Source: Planococcus sp. (in: firmicutes)
GTDB lineage: Bacteria > Bacillota > Bacilli > Bacillales_A > Planococcaceae
Assembly: GCA_030147455.1 (NCBI GenBank)
Contig: JASKZU010000009.1
Location: forward strand, 1-12,048
Length of the DNA: 12,048 bases
Direction: 5' to 3'
A program made the position numbers and the translations under genes. The notes beneath the pieces were generated by a model, which worked only from the letters and a program-made list of their open reading frames with translations, made no database searches and had not been told where the DNA came from. Of this stretch, positions 1-6,677 are shown piece by piece. The stretch's first letter is position 1; each line of letters opens with the position of its first letter.

Positions 1-986
1 TGCGCCATTCGTCTATCCGTCCGGATTTGCCGAAACTGCTTTCCGGAATCGTTGAGCGCGAACTGAATGTATTTGATAAATTGATGATGACGACAGACGG
101 CTCGACACCTGGCTTCCATAAAGACGGCGTTATGGACTTGTGCATTCAAATTGCATTGGATGCAGGAGTTCCAGCTATCGAAGCATATATGATGGCTTCC
201 TATAACGTGGCGCGCTATTACAATATGACGAGCCTTCACGGCTTGATCGCGACAGGCCGCTACGCAAACCTTAACATTCTTGATGCCATCGACAATCCGG
301 TTCCGAGCGGCGTTATTTCAAAAGGCGTCTGGCTCAAGCGCAACGGCAAAAAAGTAAGGTCCCTCAACGAAGTGGATTGGTCTGTGCTTCCGGATCTTGA
401 ACTTGATTTTGAATTGACAGATGATGATTTCCAGTTTTCGATGCCATTTGGCGTGGAAATGGTTAATGATGTCATCACCAAGCCATATTCGGTGAATGTC
501 GATACGAACGTCGACCAGTTATCGAAAGATCATGAGGAAAGCTTTTTGATGCTAATCGACCGCAATGGCAAGTGGCGCGTCAATACATTGATCAAAGGTT
601 TTGCTGCGGGAGTAGACGGTTTTGCTTCTTCTTACACAAACACAGGAGATATCGTTGTCATTGGCAAGAGCCGCAAAGATATGTGGAAAGCGTTTGAACA
701 AGTCAAGCGCCAAAAGGGCGGAATCGTCCTGATGGAAGGCGGAGAACTAGTTTGTGAGCTGCCGCTGCCATATGGCGGCATCATGTCCGATTTGCCGATG
801 CTTGAATTGATGGAGCAGGAAGCGGTGTTGAAAGATGCGCTTAAAGAGCGCGGCTATGGGCACGGAGATGCCATCTATACGTTGCTGTTTTTAATGGCGA
901 CTCATTTACCCTACATCCGCATCACTCAAAAAGGAATTTACGATGTTATGAACAAAACGATTCTGTTCCCGGCATTCATGAGGTAA
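1..986 (+). CDS. yerA: YerA-type adenine deaminase-like amidohydrolase, C-terminal part (5' truncated by window edge)
   Basis: The reading frame is open from the first full codon at position 3, so the gene starts upstream of the window. 327 residues of a protein of about 580 are visible. What is seen: an RxSSIRPDLPKLL stretch, then MMTTDGSTPGF, where the Asp matches the conserved metal/catalytic Asp of adenine deaminases, then AYMMASYNVARYYN and GLIATGRYANL, the usual end of the TIM-barrel amidohydrolase domain. The C-terminal domain carries the family block VLMEGGELVCELPLPYGGIMSD. Known: adenine deaminases convert adenine to hypoxanthine and ammonia in purine salvage. B. subtilis YerA is a paralogue whose adenine activity I do not know to be proven, and the TDG in place of the more usual SDD supports the YerA subgroup. 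In B. subtilis yerA follows the purine operon (purD). I see no clear intrinsic terminator directly after it. The family is near certain, the substrate is not. Confidence 0.88.
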   Translation, partial: RHSSIRPDLPKLLSGIVERELNVFDKLMMTTDGSTPGFHKDGVMDLCIQIALDAGVPAIEAYMMASYNVARYYNMTSLHGLIATGRYANLNILDAIDNPVPSGVISKGVWLKRNGKKVRSLNEVDWSVLPDLELDFELTDDDFQFSMPFGVEMVNDVITKPYSVNVDTNVDQLSKDHEESFLMLIDRNGKWRVNTLIKGFAAGVDGFASSYTNTGDIVVIGKSRKDMWKAFEQVKRQKGGIVLMEGGELVCELPLPYGGIMSDLPMLELMEQEAVLKDALKERGYGHGDAIYTLLFLMATHLPYIRITQKGIYDVMNKTILFPAFMR

Positions 987-1255
987 CTGCGGAGGCGACA
1001 GGAGCTTCAGAAAAGTTTGGCATAACTAGTTCGAGGACCGTTAAATCAGCTGGCAATTCGGAAACGTCAAACACTTCAACCAATTACAGCGTAAAAGTAC
1101 TTTATGCTTCTCTACATTAAGGTGAAATGATAAACTGGAAAAGAACGCAGCTTGAGCAACCCAACCGGCAGCTCAAGCTCTACCGAATAGGAAATGCAAT
1201 GAACGGTAAATACTGGACCCTTAAGCCAAGAGCAATGAAAGGACGTTGAATAGGC
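987..1255 (+). other. Intergenic region between yerA and yerC, no convincing gene
   Basis: These 269 bases hold no reading frame with a start codon, ribosome-binding site and recognisable product. One frame, open across the end of yerA and on to a TAA at 1115-1117, reads as a Ser/Thr/Asn-rich tail but has no start and no family resemblance I recognise. A 9-bp inverted repeat sits at 1149-1179. The yerC ribosome-binding site (AAAGGA, 1238-1243) lies at the far end. No strong sigma-A promoter was found, so yerC may be served by a weak or alternative promoter here or by read-through from yerA. B. subtilis has the lipoprotein gene yerB in this slot; nothing like it remains here. Confidence 0.6.
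1149..1179. repeat. 9-bp perfect inverted repeat, 13-base loop
   Basis: AGCTTGAGC (1149-1157) pairs perfectly with GCTCAAGCT (1171-1179). The bases after the right arm are CTACC, not a T-run, so it does not look like an intrinsic terminator. It could be an operator or a structured leader ahead of yerC, about 77 bases before its start codon. Function is unknown. Confidence 0.55.
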
Positions 1256-1576
1256 ATGCAGGTTGATAAAATCCGAGGCCCCCAAACTGATCAATTGATC
1301 GAAGCGGTGCTGGCGCTGGAAGACAAAGAACAAGCATATCGGTTTTTCGATGATTTGTGCACAATCAGCGAAATCCAGTCTTTGTCGCAGCGATTTGAAG
1401 TAGCGCATATGCTGCGACTCAAGAAAACGTACGAAAAAATCAAGAACGAAACAGGGGCGAGTACAGCGACAATTTCACGCGTGCGGCGCTGCTTGAACTA
1501 CGGCAACGATGCTTACGAGGAAATGCTCGATGTCCTGTATCCGGAAGAAAAAATTCCAGAAGCTTCAAAAGACTGA
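1256..1576 (+). CDS. yerC: YerC, TrpR-like DNA-binding protein
   Basis: A 106-residue protein, close to the roughly 104 residues of B. subtilis YerC. It belongs to the YerC/YecD family of small TrpR-repressor-like proteins. The opening MQVDKIRG and the blocks EIQSLSQRFEVAHML and GASTATISRVRRCLNYGNDAY are family hallmarks. Residues about 38-56 form the helices preceding the DNA-binding unit, and residues about 58-80 (TYEKI...ISRVRRCL) form the helix-turn-helix. TrpR binds tryptophan as co-repressor; whether YerC binds any ligand, and what it regulates, I cannot tell from sequence. The ATG at 1256 is preceded by AAAGGA at 1238-1243, spacing 12, which is longer than ideal. The start is supported by family length and N-terminus. 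The gene appears monocistronic on its downstream side because a strong terminator overlaps its stop codon. Confidence 0.93.
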   Translation: MQVDKIRGPQTDQLIEAVLALEDKEQAYRFFDDLCTISEIQSLSQRFEVAHMLRLKKTYEKIKNETGASTATISRVRRCLNYGNDAYEEMLDVLYPEEKIPEASKD

Positions 1577-1601
1577 CCAGCGCTTGCAGCTGGTCTTTTT
1601 T
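1575..1601 (+). terminator. Intrinsic terminator of yerC
   Basis: GACCAGC (1575-1581) and GCTGGTC (1589-1595) form a 7-bp stem with a 7-base loop, directly followed by six T (1596-1601). The left arm overlaps the last two bases of the yerC TGA stop. A run of A (1567-1570) just upstream can extend pairing with the T-run. Confidence 0.93.
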
Positions 1602-1612
1602 ATGTCGAAATC

Positions 1613-1630
1613 ATCCATTTGCCAATGGAT
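1613..1630. repeat. Inverted repeat upstream of the pcrB promoter, possible operator
   Basis: ATCCATT (1613-1619) and AATGGAT (1624-1630) are perfect 7-base arms around TGCC. No T-run follows. The repeat ends 26 bases before the first T of the pcrB extended -10 element, so it sits just above the -35 position, where activators or repressors often bind. The protein that would bind is unknown. Confidence 0.5.
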
Positions 1631-1655
1631 AACAACAGAGTGTTGGCGCATCTTT

Positions 1656-1664
1656 TGTTATAAT
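1656..1664 (+). promoter_or_regulatory. Extended -10 sigma-A promoter for pcrB (pcrB-pcrA-ligA-camS)
   Basis: TGTTATAAT holds a perfect TATAAT (1659-1664) preceded by the TGN extension. At the expected -35 distance (about 1636-1641, CAGAGT) there is no good hexamer; TTGGCG at 1643-1648 is too close, with only 10 bases between. Extended -10 promoters tolerate a poor -35. Transcription would start near 1671, about 26 bases before the pcrB start codon. Confidence 0.75.
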
Positions 1665-1696
1665 AAACAGATGAAACCTAAGTAAGGAGAATACAT

Positions 1697-2398
1697 GTGG
1701 ACTATCAAACGTGGCGCCACGTCTTTAAACTGGACCCGGCGAAAGAAATCTCAGATGAACATTTGGAACGAATTTGCGAATCCGGGACTGATGCCATCTT
1801 GATTGGCGGAAGTGATGATGTCACACTCGACAATGTCCTGGAGTTGATGGCCCGTGTGCGGCGCTATTCAGTCACGGTTGCACTCGAAGTATCGACCGTC
1901 GAATCGGTAACGCCCGGATTCGATTATTATTTTATTCCGAGTGTGCTGAACAGCAGCGACCCAAAATGGATCAAAGGGCTTCATCATGAAGCCATCCGTG
2001 AATACGGAGATATTATGGACTGGACAGAAATCGTAGCGGAAGGTTACTGCATCTTGAATCCGGAATGCAAAGCGGCAAAGCTGACCCGAGCAGACGCCGG
2101 CCTTTCGCAGGATGACGTCATTGCGTATGCGCGAATGGCCGAGCATTTTTTCCGTCTGCCCGTGTTCTATTTGGAATACAGCGGCACGTACGGAGATCCC
2201 GAGCTCGTTCGGCAAGTGCAGCAAACGTTGTCGGCGACGCAGCTATTTTACGGCGGAGGCATCGATTCAGCTGAGCGAGCCCGTGAAATGGCTGCGCTTT
2301 GCGATACTGTCGTCGTTGGAAATGTAATCTACACAGATTTAAAACAAGCGCTTGCAACCGTCAAGGCAGTTGCGGAAACGGCTGAGCAATCGTTATAA
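1697..2398 (+). CDS. pcrB: PcrB, heptaprenylglyceryl phosphate synthase
   Basis: A 233-residue TIM-barrel prenyltransferase of the GGGP-synthase/PcrB family (B. subtilis PcrB is about 228 residues). In Bacillales PcrB joins heptaprenyl diphosphate to sn-glycerol-1-phosphate, giving an ether lipid precursor that is later dephosphorylated and acetylated. It works with Mg2+ at the cytoplasmic side of the membrane. Family blocks seen: HVFKLDPAKE near the N-terminus, ILIGGSDDVT, YFIPSVLNSSDP, IVAEGYCILNPECKAA, YLEYSG with Glu160 as the conserved active-site acid, GGGI at 186-189 and VVGNVIYTD, the last two forming the phosphate-binding site. The start is GTG at 1697, chosen for AAGGAGA at 1684-1690 six bases upstream and for family length; the ATG two bases earlier is out of frame. 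It is first in an operon with pcrA, and its last 29 bases contain a second promoter for pcrA. Confidence 0.95.
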   Translation: MDYQTWRHVFKLDPAKEISDEHLERICESGTDAILIGGSDDVTLDNVLELMARVRRYSVTVALEVSTVESVTPGFDYYFIPSVLNSSDPKWIKGLHHEAIREYGDIMDWTEIVAEGYCILNPECKAAKLTRADAGLSQDDVIAYARMAEHFFRLPVFYLEYSGTYGDPELVRQVQQTLSATQLFYGGGIDSAERAREMAALCDTVVVGNVIYTDLKQALATVKAVAETAEQSL

Positions 2399-2399
2399 T
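2370..2399 (+). promoter_or_regulatory. Internal promoter for pcrA within the 3' end of pcrB
   Basis: A perfect -10 hexamer TATAAT at 2394-2399 overlaps the pcrB TAA stop (2396-2398). TTGCGG at 2370-2375 gives a weak -35 at 18-base spacing. Predicted start of transcription is about 2406, inside the SOS box that follows, the classic arrangement for a repressed promoter. Inference from sequence, strengthened by the operator beside it. Confidence 0.7.
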
Positions 2400-2403
2400 A
2401 GCA

Positions 2404-2417
2404 GGAACAAATGTTCG
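2404..2417. promoter_or_regulatory. SOS box (LexA/DinR operator) upstream of pcrA
   Basis: GGAACAAATGTTCG matches the Gram-positive LexA operator CGAACRNRYGTTYG at all positions except the first base. The core is a perfect GAAC-N4-GTTC palindrome (2405-2408 and 2413-2416) and its spacer AAAT fits RNRY. It begins five bases after a perfect -10 box and ends 13 bases before the pcrA ATG; its last base is also the first base of the GAGGTGG ribosome-binding site. LexA bound here would block transcription initiation, and RecA-stimulated LexA cleavage after DNA damage would release it. Confidence 0.85.
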
Positions 2418-2429
2418 AGGTGGTGCACA

Positions 2430-4643
2430 ATGGAATTAATTACGAAAAATCTGCTTAGGGGCATGAACCCTGAACAAGAAGAAGCAGTCAAAACAACAGA
2501 AGGGCCGCTATTGATCATGGCGGGTGCGGGGTCCGGGAAAACTAGGGTACTGACCCACCGTATTGCTTATTTGGTGCTGGAAAAACAAGTATATCCATCC
2601 AAGATTTTAGCGATTACCTTCACTAATAAAGCCGCACGGGAAATGCGCAGCCGAATCGATGGGCTTCTCGGCCACGGCACGGGCGACCGGATGTGGGTAT
2701 CGACGTTCCACTCGATGTGCGTCCGTATTTTGCGGCGTGATATCGACCGCATGGGCTTTTCCAAATCGTTTTCCATTTTGGATACGACCGATCAATTGAC
2801 AGTCATCAAAAACGTCTTGAAGCAGCAAAACCTGGATCCGAAAAAATACGAGCCGCGGACAATGCTGAATGCCATTTCGTCCGCCAAAAACGAATGCATC
2901 GACGCCGAAACATTTGCGGCAAATGCCAACCAGTTCAATCCGTACGAAAAAACGGTGGCGGATGTATTTACAGGCTATCAAAAGCGGCTGCAGAAAAACC
3001 AATCGCTCGATTTCGATGATTTGATCATGATGACGTTAAAATTGTTTGAAACCGTACCGGAAGTGCTGGAATTTTATCAGGACAAATTCCATTATATTCA
3101 CGTGGACGAATACCAGGATACAAACAACGCACAATACCAGCTCGTGCAAATGCTTGCTAAAAAGTTCAAGAACATTTGCGTCGTTGGCGATTCCGACCAG
3201 TCGATTTACCGCTGGCGCGGTGCGGATATCACCAATATCCTGTCATTTGAAAAAGATTATCCTGATGCCAAAGTGATTATGCTTGAGCAAAACTACCGTT
3301 CGACCAAACGCATTTTGCAGGCAGCGAACGACGTGATTCAAAAAAATACAAGCCGCTATCCAAAAGAGCTGCGGACCGACAACGACGAGGGGCCGGCTAT
3401 TACGCTTCACAAAGCGGGAGACGAACGCCAGGAAGCCCAATATGTTGTCCAGACGATCCAAAAGCTCATGCAGGAAGAAGGTTATAAAACATCTGATTTT
3501 GCGATTCTTTACCGCACCAATGCCCAGTCTCGTGTACTGGAGGAAATGTTTGTGAAATCCAATATGTCGTACACGATCGTCGGCGGTACAAAGTTCTATG
3601 ACCGCAAGGAAATCAAGGACTTGCTGGCGTATTTGCGGCTGATTGCCAACAACGACGATGATTTGTCGCTTGCGCGCATCATCAATGAACCAAAGCGCGG
3701 CATCGGCGCCACATCATTCGAGAAAATGGCGCGTTTTGCCATCGAACAAGACCGGACAATTATGGATGCATTGCAAGAAGCAGATTTTATGGGTTTGACG
3801 GCCAAAACGGCCCAGACGGCACTGGAGTTCCGTGCGATGATTGCAGGTTTTACGGAAATGCAGGAATACTTGTCGGTCAATGAATTGGTGGAAGAAGTAC
3901 TGAAGAAATCCGGCTACCGCCAAATGCTGCAAAACGATAAAACGATTGAAGGGGAAAGCCGCCTGGAAAACTTGGATGAATTCCTGACAGTGACGCAGGC
4001 GTTTGAAAAACAAAGCGATGATAAATCACTTGTGGCGTTTCTTACCGATTTGGCATTGATTTCAGATATTGATTCGGTGGACGATGAAGAAGAAACCGAT
4101 GCGCCGATCATCCTGATGACGATGCACGCCGCAAAAGGCTTGGAGTTTCCGGTCGTTTTTATTATCGGCTTGGAAGAAAACGTTTTTCCACACTCTCGTT
4201 CAAATAACGACGACGAGGAACTGGAAGAAGAACGCCGCCTTGCCTATGTCGGAATCACCCGCGCTGAGCAGCGCCTGTATATGACGCATGCTTCATCGCG
4301 TACGCTGTTCGGCAAAAGCAATTTTAACCTGCCATCCCGTTTCCTCTCGGAAATTTCCGAGGAACTGACTGAGCAGACCATCGCCAATCGCCGTGCAGGC
4401 GCAGCAACCAGCTATAGTCAGGCACCAAAACGCAAAGCAGTCATCAAACCCGGCTATACGCAATCGGGCGGCGATAAGATGGGCTGGAAAACCGGAGACC
4501 GGGCAAGCCATAAGAAATGGGGCGTTGGGACAGTTGTCAACGTTAAAGGAGACGGCGAGCAAACAGAATTGGATATTGCATTTCCGAGCCCTGTCGGTAT
4601 TAAGCGCCTGCTCGCAAAATTTGCCCCAATCGAAAAACAATGA
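2430..4643 (+). CDS. pcrA: PcrA, UvrD/Rep-family 3'-5' DNA helicase
   Basis: A 737-residue superfamily 1A helicase, the usual PcrA length. It unwinds DNA 3' to 5' using ATP, clears RecA filaments, and serves plasmid rolling-circle replication, repair and removal of stalled RNA polymerase. Motifs in order: Q-motif Gln16; Walker A GAGSGKT with Lys37; ITFTNKAAREM (Ia); Walker B DEYQ at 226-229; GDSDQSIYRWRGAD around 261 (III); QNYRST with the arginine finger Arg290 (IV); TMHAAKGLEF from 564 (V); GITRA 608-612 with Arg611 (VI). A charged linker leads to a Tudor-like C-terminal domain (about 689-737, GDRASHKKWGVGTV) that contacts RNA polymerase in this family. The ATG at 2430 is chosen because GAGGTGG lies six bases upstream and MELITKNLLRGMN is the family N-terminus; an earlier in-frame ATG at 2352 lies inside pcrB and is not credible. 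Transcription likely comes from the pcrB promoter plus the internal SOS promoter. Confidence 0.98.
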   Translation: MELITKNLLRGMNPEQEEAVKTTEGPLLIMAGAGSGKTRVLTHRIAYLVLEKQVYPSKILAITFTNKAAREMRSRIDGLLGHGTGDRMWVSTFHSMCVRILRRDIDRMGFSKSFSILDTTDQLTVIKNVLKQQNLDPKKYEPRTMLNAISSAKNECIDAETFAANANQFNPYEKTVADVFTGYQKRLQKNQSLDFDDLIMMTLKLFETVPEVLEFYQDKFHYIHVDEYQDTNNAQYQLVQMLAKKFKNICVVGDSDQSIYRWRGADITNILSFEKDYPDAKVIMLEQNYRSTKRILQAANDVIQKNTSRYPKELRTDNDEGPAITLHKAGDERQEAQYVVQTIQKLMQEEGYKTSDFAILYRTNAQSRVLEEMFVKSNMSYTIVGGTKFYDRKEIKDLLAYLRLIANNDDDLSLARIINEPKRGIGATSFEKMARFAIEQDRTIMDALQEADFMGLTAKTAQTALEFRAMIAGFTEMQEYLSVNELVEEVLKKSGYRQMLQNDKTIEGESRLENLDEFLTVTQAFEKQSDDKSLVAFLTDLALISDIDSVDDEEETDAPIILMTMHAAKGLEFPVVFIIGLEENVFPHSRSNNDDEELEEERRLAYVGITRAEQRLYMTHASSRTLFGKSNFNLPSRFLSEISEELTEQTIANRRAGAATSYSQAPKRKAVIKPGYTQSGGDKMGWKTGDRASHKKWGVGTVVNVKGDGEQTELDIAFPSPVGIKRLLAKFAPIEKQ

Positions 4644-4658
4644 TCTGGAGGAACCCGA

Positions 4659-6665
4659 ATGGATCGCATTAAAGCTGAAGAACGCGTCATAGAATTAAAC
4701 GAACAGCTAGGAAATTACGGGCATGCTTATTATGTTTTGGACCAACCGCTTGTGCCGGATGCTGTATATGACCAGTTGCTCAACGAACTGGTTGAACTGG
4801 AAAACTTATATCCCGACCTTATTTTTCCGGACTCGGCTACGCAGCGCGTCGGCGGAACACCGCTGTCGAATTTTGAAAAAGTGCAGCATGAGCGGCCAAT
4901 GCTCAGTTTGTCGAATGTATTCAACGAAGCTGATTTACGTGATTTCGACAAACGGGTCCGCAGCGGAGCAGGCGAGTCGATTGAATATGTCTGTGAGTTG
5001 AAGATCGACGGCCTCGCAGTTTCGTTGATCTACGAAAACGGCCAATTGGTGCGAGGAGCCACGCGCGGTGACGGCCGGATCGGTGAAGACATAACGGTCA
5101 ACTTGCGGACGGTCCGTTCGATTCCGCTTAAGCTGAAAAGTGCAGTTTCGCTGGAAGTGCGCGGGGAAGTATTTATGCCGAAACATTCGTTCCATGCGCT
5201 TAACAAAGAGCGCGAAGAGCGCGGCGAAGAACTGTTCGCCAATCCGCGCAATGCAGCAGCCGGCTCTTTGCGTCAGCTTGACCCGAAAATTGCCGCCAAG
5301 CGCAATTTGGACGTCTTTATTTATGGCATCGGCGGCGACGGCGAAACATATGGCCTAAGTGAACACGACGAGTCACTTCGCTATTTATCGGATTTAGGCT
5401 TTAAAACGAATAATGAACGAAAAGTGTGCCGGAGCGTCGAAGAAGTGCTTGAATATATCGAGACATGGACAGACGAGCGCGGACGTTTAAGTTACGAAAT
5501 CGATGGCATCGTTATCAAAGTCAACCGGTTTTTGCATCAGCAAGATCTTGGGTTTACAGCCAAAAGCCCGAAATGGGCAACGGCATACAAGTTTCCGGCT
5601 GAGGAAGTCATGACGACCGTCCGGAACATCGAACTGAGCGTCGGCAGAACCGGCGTCGTGACACCGACGGCGATTTTAGACCCGGTAGCGGTTGCCGGTA
5701 CGACTGTCCAACGTGCATCCCTTCACAATGAAGACTTGATCCGCGAGCGCGATATCCGGATTGGCGATAAAGTGATCATCCGCAAAGCGGGCGATATCAT
5801 TCCTGAAGTGGTGCGTGCTTTGACCGAACTGCGCAGCGGCAGTGAAGAGCCTTTTGAGATGCCGACGGAATGTCCGGCGTGCGAAAGCGAACTGGTGCGG
5901 ATCGAAGGGGAAGTGGCGCTTCGCTGCGTCAACCCGAAATGCCCGGCGCAAATTGTTGAAGGCATGATTCATTTCGTCTCGCGGAATGCCATGAATATCG
6001 ATGGATTGGGCGAGAAAGTCATTGAGCAGCTGTACCGCGAAGGGTTGATTCAAGACATCTCGGATTTATACGCATTAACCAAGGAACAGCTGCTCAACCT
6101 GGAGCGGATGGGAGATAAATCCGCCACTAACCTGATTTCAGCCATCGATGCTTCCAGAAGCAATTCAATGGAGCGATTGTTATTTGGGCTTGGCATCCGC
6201 CACGTCGGCGAACGCGGGGCACGAATCTTATCGGAACATTTTGGGTCCATGGACAGCTTGATGCAAGCAAATGCTGAACAATTAGTGGCGATCCACGAAA
6301 TTGGCGACAAAATGGCCGATGCAGTCGTTACGTATTTTGAAAAGCAGGAAGTTGACGATTTGATGGAACGTTTGCGGGAGCGGGGCGTCAATTTAACTTA
6401 TACAGGGACCAGAGTCCGTGTGGAAGCAGGCGAAAATGCGTTTGCAGGCAAAAAAATTGTCCTTACCGGCAAGCTCGAACAAATGACGCGCCAGGAAGCC
6501 GGAACGCGGATCGAAGCGCTCGGAGGCAAACTGTCGGGAAGCGTCAGCAAAAAAACCGACTTGCTTATTGCCGGCGAAGAAGCTGGGTCAAAACTCGACA
6601 AAGCGCAAGAACTCGGCATCGAAATTTGGAATGAAGAACGCTTGCTTATGGAATTGAACGAATAA
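4659..6665 (+). CDS. ligA: LigA, NAD+-dependent DNA ligase
   Basis: A 668-residue complete LigA, normal family length. It seals nicks in duplex DNA during lagging-strand synthesis and repair, using NAD+ for self-adenylation. Domains seen: Ia NAD+-binding region (YYVLDQPLVPDAVYD, residues 24-38); adenylation domain with KIDG, Lys115 being the adenylated residue; the ATAYKFPAEE block; OB fold with the SVGRTGVVTPTA block; Cys4 zinc finger at Cys405, Cys408, Cys423 and Cys428; helix-hairpin-helix domain (about 430-585); and BRCT domain (about 595-665, with KKTDLLIAGEEAGSKL). The ATG at 4659 follows TGGAGGAA (4645-4652) at six bases and lies 15 bases after the pcrA stop, so the two are cotranscribed and probably share SOS control. 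No oddities were seen. Confidence 0.98.
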   Translation: MDRIKAEERVIELNEQLGNYGHAYYVLDQPLVPDAVYDQLLNELVELENLYPDLIFPDSATQRVGGTPLSNFEKVQHERPMLSLSNVFNEADLRDFDKRVRSGAGESIEYVCELKIDGLAVSLIYENGQLVRGATRGDGRIGEDITVNLRTVRSIPLKLKSAVSLEVRGEVFMPKHSFHALNKEREERGEELFANPRNAAAGSLRQLDPKIAAKRNLDVFIYGIGGDGETYGLSEHDESLRYLSDLGFKTNNERKVCRSVEEVLEYIETWTDERGRLSYEIDGIVIKVNRFLHQQDLGFTAKSPKWATAYKFPAEEVMTTVRNIELSVGRTGVVTPTAILDPVAVAGTTVQRASLHNEDLIRERDIRIGDKVIIRKAGDIIPEVVRALTELRSGSEEPFEMPTECPACESELVRIEGEVALRCVNPKCPAQIVEGMIHFVSRNAMNIDGLGEKVIEQLYREGLIQDISDLYALTKEQLLNLERMGDKSATNLISAIDASRSNSMERLLFGLGIRHVGERGARILSEHFGSMDSLMQANAEQLVAIHEIGDKMADAVVTYFEKQEVDDLMERLRERGVNLTYTGTRVRVEAGENAFAGKKIVLTGKLEQMTRQEAGTRIEALGGKLSGSVSKKTDLLIAGEEAGSKLDKAQELGIEIWNEERLLMELNE

Positions 6666-6677
6666 GGAGATTAGTAC

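Noticed and set aside
1112..1408. 98-codon minus-strand frame over the yerA-yerC gap
   Set aside because: More than half is antisense to yerC and no recognisable domain or start signal was found.
2352..2429. In-frame N-terminal extension of PcrA by 26 residues
   Set aside because: It overlaps the pcrB coding end, its composition (Arg/Lys/Ser/Cys-rich) is unlike any helicase N-terminus, and the ATG at 2430 has a good ribosome-binding site and the family start.
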